Shown: piece after piece, positions 16,288 through 24,765 of the stretch
How positions within the stretch are numbered: position 1 is the stretch's first letter
Layout of the letters: each line of letters begins with the position of its first letter
Assembly (NCBI GenBank): GCA_009911065.1
Contig: QXWR01000041.1
Span: 1 to 47,081 of the forward strand
DNA length: 47,081 nt
Reading direction: 5' to 3'
From: Clostridiaceae bacterium
Lineage (GTDB): Bacteria > Bacillota > Clostridia > Lachnospirales > Lachnospiraceae
Made by a program: the position numbers and the translations under genes
Notes under the pieces: model-generated
The model's input: only the letters and a program-made list of their open reading frames with translations
The model's database searches: none
What the model was told of the DNA's origin: nothing

Positions 16288-17995
16288 CCCGGAGATACCG
16301 GATGACCCGGATACCAAGCTGAATCTGTGCGCCGAAAAGGTAGCAGGGATTTATCACGAGACAGCAGAGGGCAGGCTGACCCAGCTGATCTTCTGCGACC
16401 AGGGGACGCCGAAATACGATGGCAGCTTTAACTTTTATGAGGCAACAAAGGCGGCGCTGCTTGCACAGGGAGTAAAGCCAGAGGAAATCAGCTTTATCCA
16501 TGACGCAAAGACGGATGTACAGCGGGAACAGCTTTTTGAAAAGGTGAGAAAGGGAGAAATCCGTATCCTGATGGGCAGTACGGAGAAGATGGGAACCGGC
16601 ATGAATGTGCAGGAGAAGCTGATTGCCCTGCATCATCTGGATGTGCCGTGGCGCCCGGCCGACCTGACCCAAAGAAACGGGCGGATTTTAAGGCAGGGCA
16701 ACGAAAATAAGGAAGTATCTATTTTTAACTATATCACAGAAAATACATTTGACAGCTACTTATGGCAGATTTTGGAGCAGAAACAGCGGTACATCAGCCA
16801 GATCATGACCGGCCGCTCTCCGCTGCGGAGCTGTGAGGATCTGGACGAGACCGTGCTGCAGTATGCGGAGTTTAAAGCGCTGGCGACCTCTGACCCAAGG
16901 GTGAAGGAGAAGATGGAGACGGACAATGAGATTAACCGGCTGACCGTGCTGAAATCTTCCTGGCAGAGCCAGCAGGCCCAGCTGCAGGAGCAGGCCAGCC
17001 GCCACTATCCGGTTCGGATTGCCCGGAAGGAGAATGAGATAGCGGTCAGGGAAGAGGATATCCGGACGTATCAGGCCAACAAGACGGAGGATTTCCACAT
17101 GGTGATTGACGGGCGTATCCATGACGAGCGCACAAAGGCGGCGGAGCATCTGATGGTATGCGGCCGCAGGGTTATGAAGATGGAGGCGGGTTCCTCCCTT
17201 GATGCTGGCAGCTATGCAGGGCTCACCATCCGGCTGACAAAGCCAGATATGGGCGGAATGAAGATCTGGTTATGCGGGAAGGGGAGCTATAGAACCGATT
17301 ACGGTGATTCCGGGCTGGGAAATATTACCCGCATCGAACATCTGGCAGAACGCATCGTGTCAGATGACAAATATGACAAGGAGGAACTTGCCAACCTGCA
17401 ACAGCAGCTTGCAGAGGCGAAAGAACAGTGCGGGAAGCCCTTTCCGGACGAGGAAAGGCTGCTGGAATTACAGAAGAAAAAGGTACAGCTTGACCTTGCC
17501 CTGGAATTTAAGGAGGACGGGGAGTACGTGATGGCGGCAGAAGAGGCAGGGGAAGGAAGCGGGAAGGGAGACAGAAAGGAGCCGCCCACACTGGAGCAGC
17601 GGATTTACCGGAAACTCTGTCTGTTTGCGGCCCCAATCCTGGATGGAGAAGCCTATTATATGAAGCTGCAGGCAAAGGGGTATGAGGATCTGGTGGTTGA
17701 GGCCATTGGAGGGGAGGAATACAGCATTGCCCATTATTATGACCAGAACGGGGATTCCATGCGTGACCCGGAGATTACGTTTACCATCGACAGGGAAAGC
17801 AGATCCATCCACCCCTCCTCTTTTCTCCAGGACGGCATCGGGGTGTATTACGAGACGGCGGAGGCAGCCCCGGCAATGGTAAGGGATTTGAAAGGGTTTA
17901 TGGTACAGTGGTTTACCAACATTAAAAACCAGGGCTTTGAGCCGGTAAAGATCAAAAGATACGAACAGGAAGAAGAAAATACCATGGAACGATAG
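16288..17995 (+). pseudogene. C-terminal fragment of the giant SNF2 helicase
   Basis: About 569 codons continuing the protein interrupted at 14882. It has the helicase C-terminal motifs: ILMGSTEKMGTGMNVQ (motif V), DVPWRPADLTQRNGRILRQG (motif VI with arginine fingers), then IFNYITENTFDSYLWQ. A coiled-coil-like region follows (~residues 260-420), then an alpha/beta tail. A GTG at 16283 inside the IS repeat could allow internal initiation, but no ribosome site precedes it. Cut off from the ATPase half, it cannot work as a helicase unless the IS excises cleanly, which the missing ~13 codons make unlikely to restore the original protein. Confidence 0.85.
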
Positions 17996-18114
17996 GAGGG
18001 AGATTAAAAAAAGCGGAAACAGGCCAAACACTGCAGGAGCCAAAAAGGGTAAGCAGGATTTCACAGGAAGCGAAAGCAGGCGCACACAAAGGTTTCTTGT
18101 GAAAGGCAGGTATT

Positions 18115-19098
18115 TTGCGGTTGAAACATACCAGAGAGGACTTGAAGGCCATGCAGGGATGGAGCCTGGAACGAAAGATACAGGTGACGCAGACCCGGAT
18201 TCTGGAATGGTACTTGAGATTCGGGGGACAGGTTTTCGTCAGTTTTTCTGGCGGGAAGGATTCCTGCGTGCTTTTAGACATTGCCCGCCGGGTATATCCC
18301 GATATCCCGGCGGTGTTCGTGGATACGGGGCTGGAATACCCGGAGCTTCGGGAGTTTGTAAAAACAAAGGAAAACGTGAACTGGCTGCGGCCCAGATACC
18401 CATTCCCGCAGATCATCGAGAAGTACGGGTATCCCGTGATCTCCAAGGAGATAGCGGACTGCGTGGACGGGGCGCGGAAGGGGCAGGCTACAAGGATAGA
18501 GCGGCTGAACGGGACGATGCTGGCGCCGGACGGCAGCAAGTCCGTGTATAACTGTGAGAACTACCATTATCTGCTGGAGGCGCCGTTCAGGATATCAGCC
18601 AGGTGCTGTTACCATATGAAGAAGGCGCCCATCTACCGGTTCGAGCGTGAGACCGGCAGGCACGGGATTGTGGGGCTGATGGCCCAGGAGAGCCGCCTGC
18701 GGACGCAGAAGTGGCTCCAGTACGGATGTAACGGTTTTGAGCGGAAACGGCCCCTGAGCCAGCCCATGGCATTCTGGCTGGAACAGGATATCCTGGAATA
18801 CCTGAAAAGAACCGGGATTCCCTACAGTTCCATTTATGGGGAGATTGAGGAGATAAAAAAGAAGGACGGCAGCCGGATATTAAAGACCAGCGGGGTATCC
18901 AGATCGGGCTGCATGTACTGTATGTTCGGGGTCCATCTGGAAGAGGAACCCAACCGGTTCCAGCGGATGCAGCAGACCCACCCCAGGCAGTATGATTACT
19001 GCATCAACCGTCTGGGCTGCGGCAGGGTGCTGGATTTTATCGGAGTTCCCTACCGCCTGGAGGACAGTAAAAAAAACGAAACGGGGAGAGGGGGATGA
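18115..19098 (+). CDS. PAPS reductase-like PP-loop protein
   Basis: About 327 residues from TTG 18115 (TTG 18121 also possible), after AAAGGCAGG. The PP-loop motif SFSGGKDS at ~residue 43 binds the adenylate/PAPS pyrophosphate. A cysteine cluster (SGCMYCMFG) at ~265 could hold a metal or Fe-S centre. The protein resembles the phosphoadenosine-phosphosulfate reductase family common in ICE backbones, where it seldom sits with sulfur-assimilation genes. A role in DNA or tRNA thiolation, as for DndC, is conceivable, but no dnd partners are present here. It overlaps the next gene by 4 bases (ATGA). Confidence 0.85.
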   Translation: MRLKHTREDLKAMQGWSLERKIQVTQTRILEWYLRFGGQVFVSFSGGKDSCVLLDIARRVYPDIPAVFVDTGLEYPELREFVKTKENVNWLRPRYPFPQIIEKYGYPVISKEIADCVDGARKGQATRIERLNGTMLAPDGSKSVYNCENYHYLLEAPFRISARCCYHMKKAPIYRFERETGRHGIVGLMAQESRLRTQKWLQYGCNGFERKRPLSQPMAFWLEQDILEYLKRTGIPYSSIYGEIEEIKKKDGSRILKTSGVSRSGCMYCMFGVHLEEEPNRFQRMQQTHPRQYDYCINRLGCGRVLDFIGVPYRLEDSKKNETGRGG

Positions 19099-20483
19099 AG
19101 ATGGATATGGAAGTGGAAAAAGTCTATGCCCTTGAAAAGACAGGGGTGGACGGATATTATCTGCGGACACTTTACCTGCCCCGTGAGACGGTTCAGGAGA
19201 TCCGACAGCAGGAACCGGCAGTCTATAAAGACCTGTACGGCCTGTTTGATGGGGTTCCCTGCGCAGACGTGGACGGTGTGATGAACTTTGTCATGCCGGA
19301 CAGCCATGGAGGGCTGTGTGTCCGTACAAGGGATATGGGAAGGGATTTTCCCGGAAGGAACCAGTACAACGGGGATTCTGTGGAAGGGGAAAGGGAAGAG
19401 GTGATGGCAGAGCTTCGGCAAAGGCTGCAGAGGGATGGATACCACTTCCGCCCCAACGCCTGTTTCCGGAACGTGGATGTTCTTGAGACCCTGCAGAAGA
19501 TCATGGAGCATAATACCAGTTTCTTTCAGACAGATTTTGCCTATGACCGTGAGATGCTTTTGGAAGCCGCCAGGGACAGGAATGCGCCCCGGCAATTTTT
19601 CTGGATGAGCAGGAAGGGCGGCACCTGGTGCTTTCCAGAGCGGAGCGTGCATATCCGGCAGACCAGCCCGCACAATACCTGGTTCTATTATGGCGGATGC
19701 CGGGTGGAGCATGTGAAGGCATTCCGGGTGGAGCTGCGGGGGATGAGGGATGACCGGGTGATGGGGGATATTCTGGAGATAGACTACCAGAAGCATCTGG
19801 ACTATCTCTGCACCCATTCCCATGACCCTGCAAAAGTGGAGGTAGTGTTTAAAAATCCCAACAGCTGCAGGACATTCGGCTGGCAGGAATACGAGCAGAA
19901 CTGGCAGGCCATTGCAGACAGGTACGGGACGGTGGAGCGGAAACGGTATCTGGTGAAGGACGAGTGTCAGCTGTCGCGGGATATGGCAGGAGCCTGCGGG
20001 ATGTTCTGGGATGCAGTGGATGTGATGGAAGTGGACGAATATGTGAAGCGTCTGGAACATGACAGGCTCCATGAGTATGGTTATACCGCAGGGGATCTGG
20101 CGCTGACCGGTCCTGTGGATGCGGAGCGGGCGGTGAAACAGGGGCTGGAGTGCTACATACTGAATCGGGACGGTTCCAGGGAACCGGTTCATGACTGGGA
20201 GGATTACCGGAAGGCTCTTTCCCATGGGAAGCTGTTTGGCATGGAGGCCGGGGAGAAGGATATCCTGCGGTACTTCAAACAGGATACGGTCCCTCTTTTC
20301 AATGAAGAGGAAATGCAGAAGATTTATTCCCTTGCACTGCAGGCCGGCATGGAGAACGAGCCGGAGGGGAACAGTCTGCTGGACGGCATTATCCATAAGG
20401 CAGAATGTTTCCTGCCGGGAGAAAGGCAGAGGGAGGCTTCTGCAGAAGAGCAGGAAGTGCTGCCGGGAGACGTCATTCAGTAG
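19095..20483 (+). CDS. conserved ICE hypothetical protein
   Basis: A 462-residue soluble protein whose start overlaps the PAPS-reductase-like stop; GAGAGGGGG precedes the ATG. No catalytic signature stands out. The middle has an aromatic-rich block (QFFWMSRKGGTWCFPE ... NTWFYYGG) at ~165-205. The region after ~300 resembles a short structural repeat (LHEYGYTAGDLALTGP then a linker with Asp-Gly). Operon position between the PP-loop protein and small ICE proteins suggests a backbone accessory role. Family not recognised. Confidence 0.75.
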   Translation: MKMDMEVEKVYALEKTGVDGYYLRTLYLPRETVQEIRQQEPAVYKDLYGLFDGVPCADVDGVMNFVMPDSHGGLCVRTRDMGRDFPGRNQYNGDSVEGEREEVMAELRQRLQRDGYHFRPNACFRNVDVLETLQKIMEHNTSFFQTDFAYDREMLLEAARDRNAPRQFFWMSRKGGTWCFPERSVHIRQTSPHNTWFYYGGCRVEHVKAFRVELRGMRDDRVMGDILEIDYQKHLDYLCTHSHDPAKVEVVFKNPNSCRTFGWQEYEQNWQAIADRYGTVERKRYLVKDECQLSRDMAGACGMFWDAVDVMEVDEYVKRLEHDRLHEYGYTAGDLALTGPVDAERAVKQGLECYILNRDGSREPVHDWEDYRKALSHGKLFGMEAGEKDILRYFKQDTVPLFNEEEMQKIYSLALQAGMENEPEGNSLLDGIIHKAECFLPGERQREASAEEQEVLPGDVIQ

Positions 20484-20586
20484 AACAGCGATAAGACAGT
20501 TTTTGGATATCCAGACGCTTAACAGTGAAAACCAGTAAAGGATAAAATGTTCGGTTCCAGGCTGTCGGGACAGAAAAGAGGAAACC

Positions 20587-21156
20587 ATGTATGATTATAA
20601 AATGAATTTTTATGTGGATTATATCAACCAGAACGTGCTGAACCGGATCAATTACGCACGTCTGCAGGAAGATTACCAGACAGAGGAAAAGGCGTATGCC
20701 AAAAGCGTGCTGAACGCGCTCCATCAGGGTGTAATAGAAGTGTACGGCACAGAGACTTTGGGGCGTGATACACTGGAAGAGGGTTATGTCCTTCTGCCGG
20801 GAGTTTTGCGGTCCAGGGAGAATGGAAATGTCTGTATCGCCCTTATGGAAATGAATTTATCTTCACCAGGAGAACACTGGGAGATAGATTACCTGACAAA
20901 GTACGGCTGCATCAGTCCATATAAAGAGGATCTGCCGGATGCAGTGCGCCAGTTCCTGAAAGAGACCTACGGAACCTATGATTACGGTTACACGGCAACC
21001 CTCACAGACGATATCCATGTGGATAAGGGGTGCCTGCCGGATGCTTTAAAAGAGATTCTGGCAGATTTTGGAAACCATGAATTTGTGCCGTGCAGCCGGG
21101 AGGAAGTGTTAGAAAATCTCCTGGACTATACGGAGGACGGGGATATGGAAAGGTAG
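20587..21156 (+). CDS. conserved ICE hypothetical protein
   Basis: A 189-residue acidic protein with AGAGGAAA before its ATG. It is probably cytoplasmic, with no signal peptide or membrane segments. The sequence alternates helices and strands (YDYKMNFYVDYINQNVLNRI at the start; HWEIDYLTKYGC in the middle), and the C-terminus ends DGDMER. Several neighbouring proteins also end in E-R (EEMER, DEWER, QGWER), a striking shared tail within this operon. Function unknown. Confidence 0.7.
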   Translation: MYDYKMNFYVDYINQNVLNRINYARLQEDYQTEEKAYAKSVLNALHQGVIEVYGTETLGRDTLEEGYVLLPGVLRSRENGNVCIALMEMNLSSPGEHWEIDYLTKYGCISPYKEDLPDAVRQFLKETYGTYDYGYTATLTDDIHVDKGCLPDALKEILADFGNHEFVPCSREEVLENLLDYTEDGDMER

Positions 21157-21162
21157 ACGGTT

Positions 21163-21441
21163 ATGGCAGGATGGAAAACGCAGGCGGAGGTTGCAGCGAT
21201 ACGGAAGCGATATCCTGCAGGTTCCCGGATAGAACTGGATTATATGAACGAGCAGGGGATGCCGCCCGGACTGAAAGGGATTGTGAAGTCTGTGGATGAT
21301 GCGGGACAGCTGCATATGATCTGGGAGAATGGCAGGTCCCTGGCCCTTGTGCCGGGGGCTGACCGGTTCCACCGGCTGCTGGAGCCGCAGGCGGAAAAAC
21401 AGGCAGGAAAGGAAGCGCCGGCGGAAGAAATGGAGCGGTAA
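21163..21441 (+). CDS. DUF4314 family protein
   Basis: A 92-residue protein 6 bases after the previous gene. The core RYPAGSRIELDYMN ... GLKGIVKSVDDAGQLHM followed by WENGRSLALVPGADRF matches the DUF4314 pattern, a small beta-barrel-like domain frequent in Firmicute ICEs. A charged tail (about residues 70-92) extends beyond the domain. Function is unknown; an RNA- or DNA-binding role would suit an SH3-like barrel but is inference. Confidence 0.85.
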   Translation: MAGWKTQAEVAAIRKRYPAGSRIELDYMNEQGMPPGLKGIVKSVDDAGQLHMIWENGRSLALVPGADRFHRLLEPQAEKQAGKEAPAEEMER

Positions 21442-21454
21442 AAAGGCGGAAACA

Positions 21455-21483
21455 TTGAATAAAGTCTGCCGGTCTGTTATACT
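21455..21483 (+). promoter_or_regulatory. sigma-A-type promoter for the flavin reductase cassette
   Basis: TTGAAT (21455-21460), a 17-base spacer and TATACT (21478-21483), in the 150-base gap before the gene at 21592. With the terminator at 22406 it defines a two-gene unit. Confidence 0.65.
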
Positions 21484-21591
21484 GGAATCATCCGGCAGGT
21501 GTTCTGGCGCAGATAAGGCTGTCAATACAGCCTGTTACATAACCGGAACGGGAAAGTCTGCCGGAAATAAGAGCCAGGAGGTAAATGCAGG

Positions 21592-21792
21592 ATGGCAGAG
21601 GATAAGAGGAAAGAGACAGATGACGAACTGATGGAGCGTTTTGACAGCTTTGTCAGGGCGGCTATCTTGGAGGAAGGGAATAAACTGCGGGCAGAGAAGG
21701 GGTATCCGCTTCTGACGGAAGAGGATATGGCGGATGTGGATACGCTTTCCGGCCTGAAAGAACGCTTTGGGGCAAAGGAGGAAAACCAATGA
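21592..21792 (+). CDS. small acidic hypothetical protein
   Basis: A 66-residue helical protein with GGAGG 11 bases before its ATG. The charged sequence has a KGYPLLTEEDMADVD segment but no motif I can name. Its stop overlaps the ATG of the flavin reductase gene by 4 bases, so the two are coupled and driven by the promoter at 21455. It might be a small partner of the flavoprotein. Confidence 0.65.
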   Translation: MAEDKRKETDDELMERFDSFVRAAILEEGNKLRAEKGYPLLTEEDMADVDTLSGLKERFGAKEENQ

Positions 21793-22349
21793 GGAAGAAT
21801 TTTGGAGCGAAGCCGTGGACGTATCCGCAGCCGGTATTTATCATTGCAACCTATGGGGAGGACGGGACGCCGGACGCCATGAACGCCGCATGGGGAGGCA
21901 TCAGTGATGATACCCAGATTTCCATGTGTCTTTCCGCAGGGCATAAGACAGTGGCGAATATCCTTGCCCGTGGCGCTTTTACGGTGAGCATGGCGGATGC
22001 GGCCCATGTAGCAGAGTGCGATTATGTGGGGATCGAGTCCGCAAACAAGGTGCCGGACAAGCTGGCAAAGGCAGGGTTCCATACGGAAAAGGCGGAGCAT
22101 GTGGACGCTCCCGTTATCCTGGAGCTGCCTATGGCGGTGGAGTGCAGGCTGGTAAGCTATGATAAGGAGACCTGCAGGCTGGTGGGCGAGATTGTCAATG
22201 TTTCGGCGGATGAAAAGATTCTGGACGAAAACGGGAAGATTGACCCGGCAAAGCTGGAACCTATTGTGTTTGACCCGGTGAACAACACATACCTGAAGCT
22301 GGGCGAAAAGGTGGGGAACGCTTTCAAGGACGGAATGAAGCTGAAATAA
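21789..22349 (+). CDS. flavin reductase-like (flavoredoxin) protein
   Basis: A 186-residue protein of the flavin-reductase/flavoredoxin split-barrel family. It shows the N-terminal P-Q-P-V-F-I-I-A-T-Y strand, the A-A-W-G-G loop, an S-A-G-H-K-T segment that would contact FMN phosphate, and A-F-T-V-S-M. Members bind FMN and move electrons from NAD(P)H or ferredoxin to small acceptors. Here it is an independent metabolic cargo cassette: own promoter, coupled small gene upstream, strong terminator downstream. The physiological substrate cannot be read from the sequence. Confidence 0.9.
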   Translation: MRKNFGAKPWTYPQPVFIIATYGEDGTPDAMNAAWGGISDDTQISMCLSAGHKTVANILARGAFTVSMADAAHVAECDYVGIESANKVPDKLAKAGFHTEKAEHVDAPVILELPMAVECRLVSYDKETCRLVGEIVNVSADEKILDENGKIDPAKLEPIVFDPVNNTYLKLGEKVGNAFKDGMKLK

Positions 22350-22405
22350 CGACAGATGAGACAGAAACCATAACAGAATAACAGTAAAATAACGACACAG
22401 TGCGG

Positions 22406-22449
22406 GGCGCTGGCAAGATGGATGAAAAACCATTTTGCCAGCGCCTTTT
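22406..22449 (+). terminator. intrinsic terminator of the flavin reductase cassette
   Basis: A 16-bp stem, GGCGCTGGCAAGATGG (22406-22421) with CCATTTTGCCAGCGCC (22430-22445), one G-U pair, an 8-base loop and T4. An ATG in the loop (22422) is in frame with the next gene but is unlikely to be its start. Confidence 0.85.
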
Positions 22450-22463
22450 CTGATTGCAGGGAG

Positions 22464-23519
22464 GTGACGGTTACGGACAGACAAACAGCCATGAGGCGGC
22501 GATCCATGCCTTTTACGGAAGAGCAGATGAAGCAGGTCTTTGACACCAATCTCATAGATTTCGCTGTCAAACATGGATTTGAGGTGGAGAAAGGCGACCG
22601 GAACACGGTCCATGTAAAGCACAGCGGCGGCCTGTATCTGTTCCGGCATGGGCGGGGGTATTATCAGTTTGCCGGGGAGAAGAGCGGGAACATTATCCAG
22701 TTTGCCCAGGAATATCTGGGAGCTGCTGACTTCAAAAGTGCGGTGGAGATGATTCTGGGCTGCCGTGCCTATGAGCAGACAGAGCATTATGTGCAGCCAG
22801 TGGAGAAGAAACCCAGAGGGAAGCTGATATTGCCGCCCAAAGATAAAGATTTTAACCGTACCATCGCCTATCTGACCCGCACCCGTGGTATAGACAGCGA
22901 AATCGTGTATGCCATGATTAACCAGAACAAAATCTATCAGGCAGTCACACAGAAAAATGGATATACCTTCCGGAACTGCGCTTTTGTAGGCTATGACGGG
23001 GAGGGGAAGCCCCGGTACTGTGCGCTCCGGGCACCCAGCAGTGAACGGAAGTTCCGGCAGGACGTGGAGAACTCCGACAAAACTTATGGCTTCTGCATGG
23101 AGGGGCGCTCTGACCGGGTGTATGAGTTTGAGGCGCCCATTGACGCCATGAGCCATGCCACCCTGTGCAAGCTGTACGGCATTGACTGGCGGGAGGATCA
23201 CCGGGTGGCGGAAGGGTGCCTGTCGGACAAGGCCCTTTCCCGCTATCTAAAGAACCACCCGGAGATCCGGGAGATCGTGTTCTGCTATGACAATGACGTG
23301 GACGGGAAGGACGCAAACGGGCAGCCCCGCAACCATGGGCAGATACAGGCGAACCAGTCAGCGGAGGCTTTTACAAAGGCAGGATATAAAGTGTTCATCC
23401 AGACCCCGCAGACAAAGGACTTTAATGAGGATCTGCTTACCTTCCGGGAAATGTCGGCCAGGAGCAGAGACGGCCCTGAAAGAGCAGAAGCGGAAGAGTT
23501 AGAAACGGCATATCCCTGA
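22464..23519 (+). CDS. DUF3991 and TOPRIM domain protein (primase-like)
   Basis: About 351 residues if it starts at GTG 22464; ATG 22491 or 22506 are also possible, and ATG 22422 lies in a terminator loop. The N-terminal part has a zinc-finger-like primase layout with the cysteines mostly gone (VHVKHSGGLYLFRHGRGYYQF). The DUF3991 region follows (TRGIDSEIVYAMINQNKIYQ). A TOPRIM domain has the glutamate in YEFEAPIDAMS (~220) and D-x-D in CYDNDVDGK (~274). Such proteins resemble DnaG-type primases and occur in conjugative elements, where they may prime second-strand synthesis after transfer. Confidence 0.85.
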   Translation: MTVTDRQTAMRRRSMPFTEEQMKQVFDTNLIDFAVKHGFEVEKGDRNTVHVKHSGGLYLFRHGRGYYQFAGEKSGNIIQFAQEYLGAADFKSAVEMILGCRAYEQTEHYVQPVEKKPRGKLILPPKDKDFNRTIAYLTRTRGIDSEIVYAMINQNKIYQAVTQKNGYTFRNCAFVGYDGEGKPRYCALRAPSSERKFRQDVENSDKTYGFCMEGRSDRVYEFEAPIDAMSHATLCKLYGIDWREDHRVAEGCLSDKALSRYLKNHPEIREIVFCYDNDVDGKDANGQPRNHGQIQANQSAEAFTKAGYKVFIQTPQTKDFNEDLLTFREMSARSRDGPERAEAEELETAYP

Positions 23520-23536
23520 TGCCGGAAAGGAGGCAT

Positions 23537-23908
23537 ATGAGGCCGGTTTATGTGTGCCAGCTGGAAGAACGGAAACAGATGGAGGTCAGGAGACTGCTGG
23601 AGGGGCTGATCCTTCACGGCTGCGGGGGCGATAAGTCCGAAGTGGAGCGGTATTACGGCATGAGTTTTGAGGAGGCCGTACAGAACGGCATGGATTCCAA
23701 GATTGTGGATCTGGACTACCTCATGGTGTTCTATGCCGAAGAATATAACTCCGGAAAAGCGGATGAAGAGTTCCGTCTGGCGGATGCCGCCGTAATCTCC
23801 AGCATTTTAAAAGAGGCGAGAAAAGTGGATGATGTACCGCCATTTGTCTACCCCCGTGGCCGGCGGTCGGACAGGATGGAGCTGCAGGAAGATGAGTGGG
23901 AGCGGTAA
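23537..23908 (+). CDS. small ICE hypothetical protein
   Basis: A 123-residue protein. The ATG at 23537 has AAAGGAGG (23525-23532) at ideal distance; an upstream ATG at 23519 overlaps the TOPRIM gene's stop but lacks a site. Mostly helical, with no membrane segment, ending DEWER. It follows the TOPRIM gene in the same operon. Family not recognised. Confidence 0.65.
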   Translation: MRPVYVCQLEERKQMEVRRLLEGLILHGCGGDKSEVERYYGMSFEEAVQNGMDSKIVDLDYLMVFYAEEYNSGKADEEFRLADAAVISSILKEARKVDDVPPFVYPRGRRSDRMELQEDEWER

Positions 23909-23921
23909 GATGGAGGTGTGT

Positions 23922-24041
23922 ATGAAAGTGGTTTTGGTTGGAGTGCTGGCAGTTGTGGGGATTGCTGTGTTTGTGGTGCTTACCCTTGCCCATGGAGAAC
24001 GGGTGTGCAGGGAGATCAGCGACTTTTTGGAACGGTATTAA
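23922..24041 (+). CDS. 39-residue single-pass membrane peptide
   Basis: The ATG at 23922 is 5 bases after GGAGG. The peptide begins with Lys, then ~20 hydrophobic residues (VVLVGVLAVVGIAVFVVLTL) and a short charged tail. It would insert in the inner membrane with its C-terminus in the cytoplasm or outside. Very short hydrophobic proteins like this occur in toxin and transfer operons, but nothing here shows which. Confidence 0.55.
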   Translation: MKVVLVGVLAVVGIAVFVVLTLAHGERVCREISDFLERY

Positions 24042-24063
24042 GGGATATTGGAAGAAATATTTC

Positions 24064-24102
24064 CAAAGTATACTTTGTGCAGGCCCGGATCTGTGCTATA
24101 CT
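24064..24102 (+). promoter_or_regulatory. promoter with overlapping palindromic operator
   Basis: CAAAGTATACTTTG (24064-24077) is a perfect 14-bp palindrome. It overlaps a -35-like TTTGTG (24074-24079), which is 17 bases before TATACT (24097-24102). This is the layout of a repressor-controlled promoter for the FMN reductase gene. The palindrome resembles sites of winged-helix redox or MarR/HxlR-type regulators, but no such regulator is adjacent. Confidence 0.55.
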
Positions 24103-24137
24103 TAAGGGCAGATAACCAGGAACCGGAGGAAATGCGG

Positions 24138-24737
24138 ATGAAGAAGATACTTGTGATACAGGGCGGCGGCAGGGCAAAGGGAAATACCGCCCAGCTTGTC
24201 AACAGCTTTGTAGCCGGGGCAGAAGAAAGCGGACATTCCGTAGAAGTGATCTCGCTTTTAAAGAATGAGGTCAAGGGCTGTCTGGGCTGCAATGCCTGCC
24301 GTTATGGGAAGCCCTGTATCCAGAAAGACGCTTTTAATGACCTTGTGACGAAAATCAAGGATGCGGATTGTATTGTGTTTGCCTCCCCTCTGTACTTTTG
24401 GACGGTATCTGCCAGGATAAAGGCATTTATCGAACGGTTTTACTGCATTGCCGAGGAAGATCCCAACCCACCGCTTGGCAGGTATGAGAAGTATCACATT
24501 AAGGACTGTGCCCTGCTGATGACATCAGCGGATGATTTTTTCTGGACGTTTGAGCAGGCGGTATCGTATTATCAGTTTGCGCTTGTCCATTATATCGGCT
24601 TTCATGACAGGGGCATGGTGCTTGCCGGTGGATGCGGGGATACCAATGGAAGGCCGCAGATTGACAAGACAGCACATTTGCAGGAAGCATATGAGTTTGG
24701 GAAAAATATTTACCCTCAATATGGGGGGAAGCTGTGA
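24138..24737 (+). CDS. NADPH-dependent FMN reductase / iron-sulfur flavoprotein-like
   Basis: A 199-residue protein. ATG 24138 is chosen over 24132 because CCGGAGGA sits 7-8 bases upstream. It has a flavodoxin-like fold: KKILVIQGGGRAKGNTAQLV forms the FMN-phosphate loop, C-L-G-C-N-A-C-R-Y-G-K-P-C at ~52-64 is a compact cysteine motif like that of iron-sulfur flavoproteins, and FASPLYFWTVSARIKAFIERF binds the isoalloxazine. It would reduce quinones or other acceptors in the cytoplasm. The palindromic promoter upstream suggests induction by stress. Confidence 0.9.
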   Translation: MKKILVIQGGGRAKGNTAQLVNSFVAGAEESGHSVEVISLLKNEVKGCLGCNACRYGKPCIQKDAFNDLVTKIKDADCIVFASPLYFWTVSARIKAFIERFYCIAEEDPNPPLGRYEKYHIKDCALLMTSADDFFWTFEQAVSYYQFALVHYIGFHDRGMVLAGGCGDTNGRPQIDKTAHLQEAYEFGKNIYPQYGGKL

Positions 24738-24765
24738 AAAGCGGATTTAGAGAGAGGTGATTGTT

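Noticed and set aside
19050..20588. 512-codon open frame on the minus strand
   Set aside because: It is antisense to the 462-residue ICE gene at 19095-20483. It has His/Pro/Leu-rich composition typical of a shadow frame in GC-rich DNA, and no ribosome site or motif.
22422..22463. ATG at 22422 as start of the DUF3991-TOPRIM gene
   Set aside because: This ATG lies in the loop of a 16-bp terminator and would add residues unlike the family.
21522..23201. 559-codon open frame on the minus strand
   Set aside because: It covers the flavin reductase and TOPRIM genes, which have clear family motifs, and crosses their strong terminator. Composition is shadow-like.
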